A stretch of DNA of 59,772 bases from Hyphococcus sp. (GTDB lineage: Bacteria > Pseudomonadota > Alphaproteobacteria > Caulobacterales > Parvularculaceae), in the NCBI GenBank assembly GCA_028285645.1, contig JANQOV010000006.1:1-59772 (forward strand), written 5' to 3'. Of the stretch, positions 1 through 9,595 are shown in pieces; position 1 is the first letter of the stretch; every line of letters starts with the position of its first letter. The translations under genes and the position numbers were made by a program. Below the pieces are notes generated by a model, which was given only the letters and a program-made list of their open reading frames with translations, was not told the origin of the DNA and did not search any database.

Positions 1-154
1 AACTCAGCGTCGCCCAGCCGGCGGGGTCGAGGTCGCCAGGCGCGACGACGACCTCCTGCGTTACCGGGCAGCGCGGCGGCGTTACAAGATTAAGGCAGCG
101 CCGACCAACGCCGCCGAGCCCGTTGAACAATGACCTGACTGTTTCTAGCGCCAT
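1..154 (-). CDS. comF: ComF family phosphoribosyltransferase, N-terminal part only
   Basis: The gene starts at the ATG whose complement is at 152-154 and runs off the left edge, so only about 51 residues are visible. The readable peptide contains PPRCPVT followed by a Pro/Gly-rich stretch ending in AGWATL. This is the typical start of alphaproteobacterial ComF-like proteins, in which a short cysteine-containing segment precedes a phosphoribosyltransferase domain. The catalytic PRPP-binding part lies outside the window. It is divergent from the methyltransferase gene at 253, a common pairing in this class. The family call rests on the N-terminal pattern alone. Confidence 0.72.
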   Translation of the reverse strand, partial: MALETVRSLFNGLGGVGRRCLNLVTPPRCPVTQEVVVAPGDLDPAGWATLS

Positions 155-252
155 CGCACTTCAGACTAGCGCGGCAAATGCCTGGCGTCATCTACTCAGG
201 AACACGGCAAGGCTTCGACAATTGCCAACACCCCGCTTTATACTCTAAGCCC

Positions 253-1104
253 ATGACCGGCAAACAACCACCAAAGATCTTCAATCCAGCGCTGGTGCGC
301 CAGCGCCGGGCTCGCGCCGCCAAATGCTTCGCCGACGCCGCCTTTCTCCATGAGCGCGCTATGGATGACATTGTCGATCGGCTCGAAAGCGTCAATCGGA
401 CATTTGATACTGCGCTGATCTACGGCGCTGGTGACCTTATAAACCGCTTGACGCCAGCCTGCGGCGGCGGCTTCGTCATCGCCGGCGACAGCGCAGCAAA
501 ACGCCTGCCCTCGACCGAAGCGGCGGCGGTTTTTGACGAAGAAGCGTCGCCCTTTGGGCCCGAACAGTTCGAGCTCATTATCAGCTTACTGACATTACAT
601 AATATAAATGATCTTGTCGGCGCGCTAACACAAGCGCGGCTTTCCCTTAAACCCGACGGCCTTTTCATCGCCGCTCTATTTGGCGAGTCAACACTAGCCA
701 GCCTCAAGCGCGCCCTCTACGCCGCCGAAACAGAAATTTCAGGCGGCGTCAGTTTACGGATCGCGCCTTTTGCCAGCGTTCAGGACTTCGGCGCTGCGCT
801 TGGGCGCGCCGGGTTTGCGCTGCCTGTCGTTGATGTCGATAATGTCAGCGTCGACTATAAAGAACCTGGCCGCTTGCTTCAGGACCTGCGACGCATGGGC
901 GAAACCCAGGCGCTTGTGTCACAACCACCGCGGCTCTCCCGGCGCGTTCTCTTTCGCGCGCTTGAACTGTTCGCCAGGGACGGGGGCAGAGAAAGTTTTG
1001 ATGTCGTCTACCTTACCGGCTGGGCACCCCATGAAAGCCAACAAAAACCCCTGCAGCCCGGCGCTGGCGCAGCTTCGCTCGAAAAGGCCATAAAGGAAAA
1101 GTAA
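253..1104 (+). CDS. NDUFAF5/BioC-like class I SAM methyltransferase domain protein
   Basis: A 283-residue protein if it starts at the ATG at 253; an earlier in-frame start at 178 would add 25 residues unlike the family. Homologues begin with a basic RQRRARAA-type segment, seen here near residues 13-20. The central part has the SLLTLHNINDL segment found in NDUFAF5-type proteins, the mitochondrial complex I assembly factors, followed by LKPDGLFIAALFG, a usual post-motif. The glycine-rich SAM-binding motif I is degenerate (IYGAGD then GGGF), so methyl transfer should not be assumed; human NDUFAF5 acts as an arginine hydroxylase. The product is probably cytoplasmic. It is convergent with the Flp pilin gene. 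Confidence 0.75.
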   Translation: MTGKQPPKIFNPALVRQRRARAAKCFADAAFLHERAMDDIVDRLESVNRTFDTALIYGAGDLINRLTPACGGGFVIAGDSAAKRLPSTEAAAVFDEEASPFGPEQFELIISLLTLHNINDLVGALTQARLSLKPDGLFIAALFGESTLASLKRALYAAETEISGGVSLRIAPFASVQDFGAALGRAGFALPVVDVDNVSVDYKEPGRLLQDLRRMGETQALVSQPPRLSRRVLFRALELFARDGGRESFDVVYLTGWAPHESQQKPLQPGAGAASLEKAIKEK

Positions 1105-1134
1105 GGCGGGAGAGTAGTCCAGCCCATCGACGCT

Positions 1135-1347
1135 TTATGCGTCGTTGATGGTGCTCGAAATCTCGTTATACATATCGGATGTCGTGTCAGTATAAGCTTT
1201 GACGGAAGCGACAATGGCGAGAAAAATCAAACCGGCAATCAGACTATATTCGATTGCCGTTGCGCCATTTTCGTTGCGAAGAAAATCGCGGACAGCGAGC
1301 GAAAAACGCTTTCTAGCGTAGGACAGTTTCGCGTTTTCAATCGCCAT
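1135..1347 (-). CDS. Flp/Fap type IVb pilin subunit
   Basis: A 70-residue protein with a basic cytoplasmic leader of about 27 residues, then the NGATAIEY processing motif. In this family prepilin peptidase cuts between the Gly and the Ala, and the Glu of AIEY is the conserved Glu5 of the mature pilin. A hydrophobic segment (SLIAGLIFLAIVASV) follows. The start ATG shares one base with the TAA stop of mutT, so the two are probably cotranscribed and translationally coupled. No tad/cpa assembly genes are visible in the window, so this is an orphan pilin copy whose secretion machinery must be encoded elsewhere. Length and motif fit Flp pilins well. Confidence 0.88.
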   Translation of the reverse strand: MAIENAKLSYARKRFSLAVRDFLRNENGATAIEYSLIAGLIFLAIVASVKAYTDTTSDMYNEISSTINDA

Positions 1348-1748
1348 TACAACAAATCCCTAACCTGCGCCGCCAACGGACGATCGGCCGGCAACAAGTC
1401 CAACTCCAACAGCGCTTCGCGCCGCACCCATTTGAGCGCCGCCGCCGCAAGCGGCTTTGGCGTTCCCGACCATTTCCGACACGCAAATAAGGGCATTAAA
1501 AGGTGAAATTCCCCTAAATCATGCGACGCAAATCCAATCGGCGAAAGACAGGAAGCTTCAGTGTTGATATCGAGCTCTTCTGCAAATTCCCGTATCAACG
1601 CCTGCTCCGGCGTTTCCCCTGCCGCCAGCTTCCCGCCGGGAAACTCCCAAAGACCAGCCATTGGCTTGCCTTCAGGGCGTTGGGCCACAAGAACGCGGCC
1701 ATCCGCATCAATCAGGGCGCCTGCCGCCACAAGCATCAGCTTCGCCAT
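1347..1748 (-). CDS. mutT: (Deoxy)nucleoside triphosphate pyrophosphohydrolase, MutT family
   Basis: A 133-residue Nudix protein. The Nudix box runs from GGKLAAGETPEQAL into IREFAEELDI, matching the GX5EX7REUXEE pattern with the metal-binding REFAEE core near residues 53-58. Family members hydrolyse 8-oxo-dGTP to the monophosphate and so prevent A:T to C:G transversions. The length is normal for MutT. It follows the parvulin gene on the same strand after about 100 bases and overlaps the Flp pilin start by one base. In related genomes mutT commonly sits between argJ and comF near secA; argJ is missing here. Confidence 0.9.
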   Translation of the reverse strand: MAKLMLVAAGALIDADGRVLVAQRPEGKPMAGLWEFPGGKLAAGETPEQALIREFAEELDINTEASCLSPIGFASHDLGEFHLLMPLFACRKWSGTPKPLAAAALKWVRREALLELDLLPADRPLAAQVRDLL

Positions 1749-1852
1749 CTTTTCGCCTTAATTGATACGACAGAAACATTGCCATCGTTTTGATAAAGCA
1801 TGAGCAATTTTAAGGACTGCGTTAAGAAATCATTCATTGTTGGCTTGAGGGA

Positions 1853-3091
1853 TCAGCGCAAAGTTCCTTCGTCACTCCTTCGATCTGTCGCGTCCGTCCG
1901 GGTGAGGTCCGGCGGCGGATTCGAAGCGCTCGCCCCCGACGCTTCTTCTTCCGGCCGAAAATAGACCACTTGGTTTTCCTCTGCCAATTCAGCGATTGTT
2001 GTGTCGATCGTTCGAAGACGCAGATACTCCGCAATATTGTCTTTGACCGCTTCGAAAGGAACGTCGCTCGTGGCCCGGCGACCAAGGATCTCCAGCACGT
2101 GCCAGCCAAACTCGGTCTGAAAAGGTGCAGCGACATTGCCAGGCGCCGTAGAAAAGGCCGCATTTGCAAATGCCGGCGCCATCATCGCTTTGGTGAACCA
2201 GCCGACCTCGCCGCCAAGCGGCGCTGTCGCCCTGTCTATGGATCGGGAACGGGCAAGTTCGCCGAAATCAGCGCCGCCTTCGAGCAGCTTGACGATTTCA
2301 TCGGCCTCAGCACCGGTTGCAACTACAATATGCCTTGCCCGCACTTCATCGCCGAGGCGGGTGACGCCGGCTGTCGAGTCATAAAGCTGGCGCACCTTTT
2401 CCGGTGTTACCGACGCGTTCATTCTATCTTCAATAAAAGCACCGGCAAGAACGTGGTCACGTGCTGCATTGACCCGCCGAAACACCTGCGGTGTGCGCTG
2501 CAGGCCCGAATTCAGTGCTGCGCGGGCAAGCAGGCGCTGCTCCACATAGGCCTCCACCAATTCGCGGCTAAATGCAGATTCCGGCGTCAGCGTTTCATCT
2601 TCACGCAAAAACCCGCCGGCGCGTGCCGCCGCCTCAATTTCTGAAAGATGTACATAGCGACCCTCAATGCGGGCGAGAATCGGATCTTCCTCGTCGATCG
2701 GCGGACGCAGCACTGATTGACCGCTCATTTCCACCGAAGGCCCCGCGCGGACATAATCTATAATCCAAAGACCGGCGATGATCAGGACAATGCCGGAAAA
2801 CGCGCTATAGGCGCGGCCTGAACGGGTAGGCAGCCAGCGCAACAGACCCCGGCAAGCGGCGAGCGCCCATCCCGTTGCTATCAGGGCCGCGGTCCCGGCT
2901 TTCCGGGCCGCCAGTTTAGAGGCCCGCCACAAGGCCGAATCAAGCGCCGCCGCCAGCCGCCAGACGGTGATGATGAATTTGCCTAACGCCCGTAGGATGA
3001 TCATGGCGATCGCCGCAACGACGCGCGCCGCCTTGATCAGCGGCCGCGCGCGCTTTGCATCCTGAAATTCCTTGCCGTCAGGGGTTTTCAT
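1853..3091 (-). CDS. Membrane-anchored parvulin-type peptidyl-prolyl cis-trans isomerase
   Basis: A 412-residue protein. The first 90 residues are basic with several short hydrophobic stretches. A clear membrane anchor follows (about residues 96-112, FSGIVLIIAGLWIIDYV), so the remainder should face the periplasm. The parvulin domain lies near residues 250-345, recognised by VRARHIVV, the GADFGELARSRS segment and GGEVGWF. The last 40 residues are polar and variable. The likely role is folding or assembly of exported proteins. It is divergent from secA, consistent with an export-related neighbourhood. The exact PpiD/SurA-like subclass is not certain. Confidence 0.85.
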   Translation of the reverse strand: MKTPDGKEFQDAKRARPLIKAARVVAAIAMIILRALGKFIITVWRLAAALDSALWRASKLAARKAGTAALIATGWALAACRGLLRWLPTRSGRAYSAFSGIVLIIAGLWIIDYVRAGPSVEMSGQSVLRPPIDEEDPILARIEGRYVHLSEIEAAARAGGFLREDETLTPESAFSRELVEAYVEQRLLARAALNSGLQRTPQVFRRVNAARDHVLAGAFIEDRMNASVTPEKVRQLYDSTAGVTRLGDEVRARHIVVATGAEADEIVKLLEGGADFGELARSRSIDRATAPLGGEVGWFTKAMMAPAFANAAFSTAPGNVAAPFQTEFGWHVLEILGRRATSDVPFEAVKDNIAEYLRLRTIDTTIAELAEENQVVYFRPEEEASGASASNPPPDLTRTDATDRRSDEGTLR

Positions 3092-3449
3092 GATAGGTCT
3101 GTTTTTTCGCCCCTATCCTAAGTTGCGGAAGCGAAATCATGTTCGCAATTCAGCCCAGCGCCGACAGCGCCAGGCGATATTTGACGTGTTCTTACGCCAA
3201 ATCGAGCCCGACTGCATCGTCGCAAGGGTAAAAGCCCGAAATTTCGCGAATTCACGCGCCCTGCCCCGCAAATGAGGCAAAAGCAGGAAAAGCCCCGTTT
3301 CGTTGACAGTATAGGACCCGCTTATTATCTCTGCCGCGGCCCCTTCAAAGGGCGACTTTTTCCGTTTCATGAGATGAAGCGCGAGGCGGGCCGCCGGTTC
3401 CCGGCGGCTCAATGAATTGGCTTCATCACTCCAGAAGGCGCAAGGACAC
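3092..3449. other. Divergent intergenic region between the parvulin gene and secA
   Basis: This 358-base stretch has no convincing gene. The only open frame of note is antisense to the start of secA and looks random. It contains a candidate sigma-70 promoter for secA near 3303-3330, and the Shine-Dalgarno AAGGA at 3442-3446 ahead of the secA ATG. Nothing else stands out. Confidence 0.6.
3303..3330 (+). promoter_or_regulatory. Candidate sigma-70 promoter of secA
   Basis: A perfect TTGACA -35 hexamer at 3303-3308 is followed after 16 bases by TTATCT at 3325-3330. It lies about 120 bases upstream of the secA start codon and points toward it. The call is by motif only. Confidence 0.45.
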
Positions 3450-6323
3450 ATGGCGTTACTCGGATTTGCGAAAAAAATCTTCGGGTCTTCCAATGACCGC
3501 CGTCTTAAGCCTTTTTGGCGCCGCATCGAGGCGATCAATGCGCTTGAAGACGAGATCGCGAAACTCACCGATGATGGTCTCATAGAACAAACAGGCAGGT
3601 TAAAACAGCGTCATCAGGATGGAGAAAGTCTCGACCAATTGCTCGAGGAAGCCTTCGCCACCGTACGCGAAGCCGCCAAACGCGCTCTTGGCCAACGCCA
3701 CTATGACGTCCAGCTGATGGGCGGCATGGTTTTGCACGACGGCGCGATCGCGGAAATGAAAACCGGCGAAGGCAAAACACTTGTTGCAACGTTGCCTGTA
3801 TACCTTAACGCATTGACTGACCGCGGCGTTCATGTGGTCACGGTCAACGATTATCTCGCCAGCCGCGATGCGGAATGGATGGGGCGCGTTTATGAGCGCC
3901 TTGGCCTGACAACCGGATGCGTCGTACACGGACTGGATGACAATGAGCGCCGCGCCGCCTATGCCGCCGACATTACCTATGGCACCAACAACGAATTCGG
4001 CTTCGACTATTTGCGCGACAATATGAAATCGTCGCTCGACCAGATGGTGCAGCGCGGACATCACTATGCGATCGTCGATGAGGTTGATTCTATTCTCATC
4101 GACGAAGCAAGAACGCCGCTCATCATCTCAGGGCCGACAGACGACAAGTCAGAACTTTACATGACCATCGACGGCTTCATTCCGCAATTAACGGAAGAAG
4201 ATTACGAGATTGAAGAAAAGCAACGGTCTGTAACGCTCACTGAAGAGGGTAACGAGAAGGTTGAAGGTCTTTTGAAAGAGGCGGGCCTTCTTGAAGGCGA
4301 CAGCCTTTATGACTCCGTCAACATTTCTGTCGTTCACCACGTCAACCAGGCGCTGAAGGCCCACAAAATCTTCCAGAAAGATAAAGACTACATCGTCCGC
4401 AACGATAAAGTGGTGATCATCGACGAATTTACCGGCCGCATGATGGAGGGGCGGCGCTGGTCGGAAGGCTTGCACCAAGCTTGTGAGGCGAAGGAAAAGG
4501 TTTCGATCCAGCCCGAAAACCAAACGCTCGCGTCGATCACATTTCAGAACTATTTTAGGCTTTACGAAAAACTTGCCGGCATGACCGGCACGGCCCTCAC
4601 CGAAGAGGCTGAATTCGCCGACATCTACAAGCTCGACGTTTTTGAAATACCCACCAATATGCCAATCGCCCGCGACGATATGGACGATGAGCTCTACATG
4701 ACGGCGGATGAAAAATACAAAGCGATCGCCATTCAGATCGCTGATTGCTACAAGCGCGGACAACCAGTTCTGGTTGGCACGGTATCGATCGAAAAATCAG
4801 AAGTTTTGTCTGAACTATTAAGCGATAAAAAGTTCTTCAAGGCGACTGCATCAACGCTTCGGGAGCGGGCGGAGGAGCTCAAAGACAAAGAAGCCGATAT
4901 CAAAGCCGAGATGATCGAACACGCCGACCGGCTCGAAGAGCTAGCGAAATCAAAAACGCCGGTCCCGCATAATGTCTTGAACGCGCGCTATCACGAGCAG
5001 GAAGCGGAGATCGTTGCGCAGGCCGGCGCGCCGGGCGCGGTGACCATCGCCACCAATATGGCTGGCCGCGGCACCGACATTCAGCTTGGCGGCTCGGTCG
5101 ATAAGCAACTGCTCGATCATCTCGAAGAAGGCGACGACGAAGAAGCCATCGCCAAGAAGCGCGCCGAGATTGAAGAAAAAGTCGCTGACCTCAAACAAAA
5201 GGCGCTGGATGCGGGCGGACTTTTTGTGTTGGCGACGGAACGCCACGAAAGCCGCAGGATCGATAATCAGCTGCGCGGTCGTTCGGGCCGTCAGGGCGAT
5301 CCCGGCGATACTAAATTCTTCCTGTCACTGGAAGATGATCTTATGCGCATCTTTGGCTCCGGTATGGAGAAAATGCTGAAGCGCTTCGGCATCCAACCTG
5401 ATGAATCAATCGAGCACCCCTGGTTCACCAAAGCCGTCGAAACCGCCCAGAAGAAAGTCGAACAGCGCAATTTTGACATGCGCAAAAACGTTCTGAAATT
5501 TGACGACGTCATCAACGATCAGCGAAAGGCGATCTTCGAGCAACGCATTGAGTTCATGTCCTCCGATACGGTCGACGACATCATCGGTGACATGCGCGAG
5601 CAATTGGTCGACGATTTAGTCGCGACACACATTCCTGAAAAGTCCTATGCGGAACGCTGGGATGTTGATGGCCTCAACGAAGATTTAAAGACCATCTTCG
5701 ACCGCGAATTTCCTGTCGCCGACTGGGCGACAGAAGAAGGCGTCGCGGACACGGAAATCGCCGAGCGTCTGCGCGAGGAAACCAATAAGGTAGCAGCAAG
5801 CCGCGCTGCAGAAATCGGTCCTGATGTGATGCGCCGGCTTGAAAAGGCGATCCTGCTTAATGTGCTCGATACAAACTGGCGCGAACACTTGCAGATGCTT
5901 GATCATCTGCGCTCAGTGATCTGGCTGCGCGGCCATGGGCAACGCGATCCGGTCAATGAATTCAAGACTGAAGCATTTGCGTTGTTTGAGAGTTTGTTGG
6001 ACGGGCTGCGCCGGGACGTAACGCGCATGTTGATGACCATGCAGGTGCGCGCGCCGGAAGAGGCCATTCCGGAACGGCGCGAGATTCCGATGACGGAAAC
6101 GCACATGGATCCCACAACTGGCGAAAACGAAATGGCGATGGCCGACGCCGGACCCGGCAGTCGGCGTGCGCGGCCCTCCGCCGGCATTGCGACGCTGACA
6201 GCGCGCGCGCGCGCGCAGCATGTCGATCCGCAAAACCCTGAAACTTGGGGCCGCGTGCCGCGCAACGCGCCCTGCCCTTGCGGCTCTGGCAAGAAGTTCA
6301 AGCATTGTCACGGCTCGATCTAA
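3450..6323 (+). CDS. secA: Preprotein translocase subunit SecA
   Basis: A 957-residue ATPase motor that drives preproteins through SecYEG at the inner membrane. The ATG at 3450 is preferred over an upstream in-frame start at 3417: it has AAGGA 3-8 bases upstream and gives the family N-terminus [17 protein letters not shown]. The Walker A motif KTGEGKT lies near residues 103-109 and the [11 protein letters not shown] box follows. [14 protein letters not shown] and [12 protein letters not shown] belong to the second helicase motor domain. The C-terminus carries the zinc/SecB-binding tail [17 protein letters not shown]. The length is normal for alphaproteobacteria. Confidence 0.98.
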   Translation: MALLGFAKKIFGSSNDRRLKPFWRRIEAINALEDEIAKLTDDGLIEQTGRLKQRHQDGESLDQLLEEAFATVREAAKRALGQRHYDVQLMGGMVLHDGAIAEMKTGEGKTLVATLPVYLNALTDRGVHVVTVNDYLASRDAEWMGRVYERLGLTTGCVVHGLDDNERRAAYAADITYGTNNEFGFDYLRDNMKSSLDQMVQRGHHYAIVDEVDSILIDEARTPLIISGPTDDKSELYMTIDGFIPQLTEEDYEIEEKQRSVTLTEEGNEKVEGLLKEAGLLEGDSLYDSVNISVVHHVNQALKAHKIFQKDKDYIVRNDKVVIIDEFTGRMMEGRRWSEGLHQACEAKEKVSIQPENQTLASITFQNYFRLYEKLAGMTGTALTEEAEFADIYKLDVFEIPTNMPIARDDMDDELYMTADEKYKAIAIQIADCYKRGQPVLVGTVSIEKSEVLSELLSDKKFFKATASTLRERAEELKDKEADIKAEMIEHADRLEELAKSKTPVPHNVLNARYHEQEAEIVAQAGAPGAVTIATNMAGRGTDIQLGGSVDKQLLDHLEEGDDEEAIAKKRAEIEEKVADLKQKALDAGGLFVLATERHESRRIDNQLRGRSGRQGDPGDTKFFLSLEDDLMRIFGSGMEKMLKRFGIQPDESIEHPWFTKAVETAQKKVEQRNFDMRKNVLKFDDVINDQRKAIFEQRIEFMSSDTVDDIIGDMREQLVDDLVATHIPEKSYAERWDVDGLNEDLKTIFDREFPVADWATEEGVADTEIAERLREETNKVAASRAAEIGPDVMRRLEKAILLNVLDTNWREHLQMLDHLRSVIWLRGHGQRDPVNEFKTEAFALFESLLDGLRRDVTRMLMTMQVRAPEEAIPERREIPMTETHMDPTTGENEMAMADAGPGSRRARPSAGIATLTARARAQHVDPQNPETWGRVPRNAPCPCGSGKKFKHCHGSI

Positions 6324-6372
6324 CAAGGCGCGGTGATTTATAGTTCATCGACGCCAATCAAAGGCACGTTCA

Positions 6373-7455
6373 ATGACCAACATCACCCAGTTTGAGACAA
6401 AAAAAGACAAGCTCAGCGAAACACAGCTGACAGAAAATCCTTTGCCATCGCTCAAGCCCGGCGAGATCAGCGTTAAAGTCAATCGCTTTGCGATCACCGC
6501 CAACAATGTCACCTATGGCGTTGTCGGCGAGCGCATTGGGTATTGGAAGTTCTTCCCGACCAACGACGACGCGTTTGGCGTCATCCCGGTGTGGGGCGTC
6601 GCCGAAGTTATCGACGCGAACGATACGGGGCTTGCGGCGGGCGAACGGCTTTATGGCTATTGGCCCATGGCAAGCCACTTGATCATGAAGCCGACCAAGG
6701 TGAGTGATGCGCGGTTTTTTGACGGCGCCGAACACCGGGCCGAATTGCCGCCAGTATACAACGCGTATCAACGTCTGAACGCCGAAGCGGATTATGACGC
6801 CGCTATGGATGACGAACGCATGGTGCTGTTTCCGCTCTATGCGACGTCTTATTGCCTCTACGATTTTCTCAAGGACAATGACTGGTTCGGCGCAAGCCAA
6901 GTGATCATCCCGAGCGCGTCTTCGAAAACCGCGATCGGCACAGCCTACGCTGTCAAAGGCGATGATGCGCCTCCGCACCTTGTAGGCCTCACATCATCGC
7001 GCAACAAAGCAGCGGTCGAAGCACTGTCGCTTTACGACGACGTACTGACTTACGACGAGATTGAAAAAGTCGACGCCGCGACACCGGCGGTGATTGTCGA
7101 CATGTCCGGCGACGGCGGCGTTCTAGGCGCGCTCCACAACCGCCTCGGCGATAATATGAAGTACACGTCTAATGTCGGCGTTACCCATTACGACGCCAAC
7201 GCCATGGGACCTGATTTTATCGCCGAACGAAGCCAGATGTTTTTTGCACCGGGCCACATTCAAAAACGCACAAAGGACTGGGGCCCCGGCGAGTTCGAAA
7301 ACCGCGCCAAAGCCTTCTGGCATGACATGGCGGTCAAAAGCCGCAATTGGCTAACCATTAAGCAAGCCGCTGGACCAGCAGCCGTTGAAAGCGCATGGCG
7401 CGATGTGCTGGAAGGCAAAACCCCCGCCAACGAAGCCTGGGTGGTTGGGTTTTAA
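6373..7455 (+). CDS. DUF2855 family protein
   Basis: A 360-residue cytoplasmic protein recognised as DUF2855 by its overall pattern: an N-terminal MDR-like half with FAITANNVTYG and GVIPVWGVAEVI, then the segment SQVIIPSASSKTA at about residues 175-190, which resembles the nucleotide-binding part of medium-chain dehydrogenases but lacks a classic GxGxxG. No function is established for the family; a reductase-like fold is an inference. It starts 49 bases after secA on the same strand and may be read with it. It ends against the convergent DsrE-like gene with a 9-base gap. Confidence 0.8.
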   Translation: MTNITQFETKKDKLSETQLTENPLPSLKPGEISVKVNRFAITANNVTYGVVGERIGYWKFFPTNDDAFGVIPVWGVAEVIDANDTGLAAGERLYGYWPMASHLIMKPTKVSDARFFDGAEHRAELPPVYNAYQRLNAEADYDAAMDDERMVLFPLYATSYCLYDFLKDNDWFGASQVIIPSASSKTAIGTAYAVKGDDAPPHLVGLTSSRNKAAVEALSLYDDVLTYDEIEKVDAATPAVIVDMSGDGGVLGALHNRLGDNMKYTSNVGVTHYDANAMGPDFIAERSQMFFAPGHIQKRTKDWGPGEFENRAKAFWHDMAVKSRNWLTIKQAAGPAAVESAWRDVLEGKTPANEAWVVGF

Positions 7456-7464
7456 GGAGAGCGC

Positions 7465-7983
7465 TCAAAACGGATTGAGCGCATAACCTTCTTGTTGCAA
7501 CAGTGCATGCGCGGTCATCGCTGACAGGGCCATCTCAACATTCGGCAAGAGATCGGCGTTCGCGACTTTGTAGTAAGCAGCGCTTTGACCGCAGACAATA
7601 ATCCGTACACCTTTCTTTGCTAGCGCAGCGACCAGCGCAGCATTGGCGTTTTCCTCGTCGGTACTTGCATTCGCAACATCCTTGACGGCGCCGCCATGCA
7701 CCACTACCGCAAGCTTGATATTCTCCGGTGAAACGCCGGCCCGGGCATGCATGTTGATGAAGCGCGCTGCTGAAACCAGCGTTTTGTTCAAACCCCCGTC
7801 TTCGGCCTTTTTGCTTACATCAAAGGCGAGTTGGAATGTGGCGTCGGCGGGGATTTCGAAATCAGGCTCCACCGTCGCAGCCGGTCCGAAATCGTCAAAC
7901 ACCGGCCCCGTGGTAAAGCCTTCTTGCGCCACGGCTTTCGTGACTATCATCGCCGCGAACATGGTGAAGAAAAACTGCTTCAT
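7465..7983 (-). CDS. Exported DsrE-like protein
   Basis: A 172-residue protein with a Sec signal peptide (MKQFFFTMFAAMIVTKAVAQ, cut after AVA-Q). The open frame extends further upstream, but the ATG at 7983 has a strong AGGAGATCAGG Shine-Dalgarno directly ahead of it and begins the signal sequence. The mature part has the DsrE/DsrF-like alternation: LAVVVHGGAVKDV in the middle and a later GVRIIVCGQSAAYY segment with a single cysteine, as in periplasmic DsrE-like proteins. Sulfur-relay DsrE proteins are cytoplasmic, so a direct sulfur-transfer role is uncertain. It is divergent from the crotonase gene. Confidence 0.78.
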   Translation of the reverse strand: MKQFFFTMFAAMIVTKAVAQEGFTTGPVFDDFGPAATVEPDFEIPADATFQLAFDVSKKAEDGGLNKTLVSAARFINMHARAGVSPENIKLAVVVHGGAVKDVANASTDEENANAALVAALAKKGVRIIVCGQSAAYYKVANADLLPNVEMALSAMTAHALLQQEGYALNPF

Positions 7984-8110
7984 CCTGATCTCCTGAAACT
8001 TGTGACCGCAAACCTTAGGCGTAGTAACGTTCAGGAACCACCCAACGGTTCTGTCATTCGACTTTTCAGCGCGACAGCTTATCATGGGTAGAAATATTAA
8101 GAAGGCTCCG

Positions 8111-8872
8111 ATGACCGAACCACTTGTTCTTACAAACCGCCAAAACGGCGTCGCCACTGTCACTCTCAACCGCCCAGAGGCGCTTAACGCCTTCACGCCG
8201 GAACTGCTAACCGAGCTGATCGCGGCGCTAAAAGCCGCCGGCGACGACAAAGACTGTGGCGCGATTGTTCTGGAAGGCGCCGGCCGCGCTTTTTCGGCAG
8301 GCGTTGACTTAAAGCTCCTCCAGAGGGCGAGCTTTGAGGCTGGCAAGGTTGAGGGGATTTTCGGCGATACGGCGTTCAGCGCAGCAACAGCGCTCCGGCA
8401 TTCGCCTCTGCCGGTGATCGCTAAGGTGCACGGGGCCTGCTTTACCGGCGCGCTGGAAATGGCGCTGCATTGCGCTTTCATCCTGACGACGGCGGATACG
8501 AAATTCGGCGACACTCACGTCAAATGGGGTTTGCGCCCAAGCTGGGGCATGAGCCAGAATCTCGCCCGAGCGGTTGGCGTGCGCCGGGCGCGTGAGCTTA
8601 CCTTCACTGCGGCGGGCTTTTCCGGCGGCGACGCTGCAACATGGGGCCTTGCCAACGCCGCCTTCCCCGATAAGGAAACGCTTGATCGCGAAACGACAAA
8701 GCGAGCCGCCATGATCGCAGAAGGCAGCCGCGGCGCCGTTGCTGCGGCCAAAGACCTTTATCGCTTGCATGAAGAGTTACGGCCTTTGGAAGACGCGCTT
8801 GCCGAAGAGGTTGCGCGGGACTACCCGCAAATCACTGACACCGCCGACCGCCTCAAAGGCTTTGCAAAATGA
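8111..8872 (+). CDS. Enoyl-CoA hydratase/isomerase (crotonase) family protein
   Basis: A 253-residue crotonase-fold protein. The ATG at 8111, with GAAGG upstream, gives the family-like start MTEPLVLTNRQNGVATVTLNRPEALNAF. The oxyanion hole segments are GAGRAFSAGVDLK and GACFTGALEMAL, which carries the first catalytic glutamate. At the second catalytic position the usual PEI is replaced by DTHVKWG, so one active-site glutamate is a histidine, as in the DTHARxG subgroup of annotated enoyl-CoA hydratases. The substrate is unknown. Its stop overlaps the start of the DsbA-family gene by four bases (ATGA), indicating an operon. Confidence 0.88.
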   Translation: MTEPLVLTNRQNGVATVTLNRPEALNAFTPELLTELIAALKAAGDDKDCGAIVLEGAGRAFSAGVDLKLLQRASFEAGKVEGIFGDTAFSAATALRHSPLPVIAKVHGACFTGALEMALHCAFILTTADTKFGDTHVKWGLRPSWGMSQNLARAVGVRRARELTFTAAGFSGGDAATWGLANAAFPDKETLDRETTKRAAMIAEGSRGAVAAAKDLYRLHEELRPLEDALAEEVARDYPQITDTADRLKGFAK

Positions 8873-9540
8873 ACGACGCACCTCAAAAAGACCGCCCAAG
8901 GCTTCTGGTGGACATTGTCGCTGATCCGGTCTGTCCATGGTGTTATGTTGGCTTGCACAGTTTCCTCAACGCCCGCGATCAGCTCAAAGATGAATTTGCT
9001 GTTTTGCCGCGTTTGCGCGCCTATCAGCTTAATCCGGACACGCCCATTGATGGCGTTGATCGCCAGGCCTATTACGACAAGAAATTTCCAGACAAAGCCC
9101 AACGCGCGGAAATGACCCTTCAGCTCAAAGCCGCCGCGGCGGGAGCAGGCTTCCAGTTCGATCCAGAAAAACCGAAACACTTGCCCAATACCTTAAAGGC
9201 GCAGCAGCTCATTCGGCTTTCCCATTATGACGGCGCGCAGGAGCGCGTGGGGCTCGGCATCTATCGCGGTTTCTGGGACGGCGAAGCCGACATCGGCGAC
9301 ACGGAAACACTGGTCAAAATCGGCGCTGAGGCCGGTCTTGATGCGGACAATATCCGCAATGTACTGGCGTCAGAAACCAACGTATCCGATGTCAAATCAG
9401 AAGCAGAAGCCTTCCGCATGACCGGCGTGACCGGCGTGCCGACTTACATCATCAATGAACGCGCGGGCTTTTCTGGCGCCTTGCCGCCGGCCCGCCTCGC
9501 TGATGCGCTTCGCGAGGGAGCAAAGCAAACCGCCGCGTGA
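8869..9540 (+). CDS. DsbA family oxidoreductase, FrnE-like
   Basis: A 223-residue protein with a thioredoxin-like fold. The active site CPWC is at residues 22-25 in DPVCPWCYVG, and the cis-proline region is GVTGVPTYIIN near the C-terminus. No signal peptide is visible, so it is cytoplasmic like other FrnE-type proteins, which handle dithiol/disulfide exchange or GST-kappa-like chemistry. It is translationally coupled to the upstream crotonase by a four-base overlap. The specific substrate is not known. Confidence 0.9.
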   Translation: MNDAPQKDRPRLLVDIVADPVCPWCYVGLHSFLNARDQLKDEFAVLPRLRAYQLNPDTPIDGVDRQAYYDKKFPDKAQRAEMTLQLKAAAAGAGFQFDPEKPKHLPNTLKAQQLIRLSHYDGAQERVGLGIYRGFWDGEADIGDTETLVKIGAEAGLDADNIRNVLASETNVSDVKSEAEAFRMTGVTGVPTYIINERAGFSGALPPARLADALREGAKQTAA

Positions 9541-9595
9541 CAAGGCCCTTGCGTCAGACTGGCAAGCGCCCAGCCGAGGCGGTAAGTTCGCTTTC

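Noticed and set aside
1970..2644. 224-residue plus-strand frame opposite the parvulin gene
   Set aside because: Antisense to a well-supported gene, cysteine- and arginine-rich with no family resemblance.
7984..8514. Long upstream extension of the DsrE-like reading frame on the minus strand, overlapping the crotonase gene
   Set aside because: A strong Shine-Dalgarno and signal peptide start at 7983, and the extension is antisense to a real gene.
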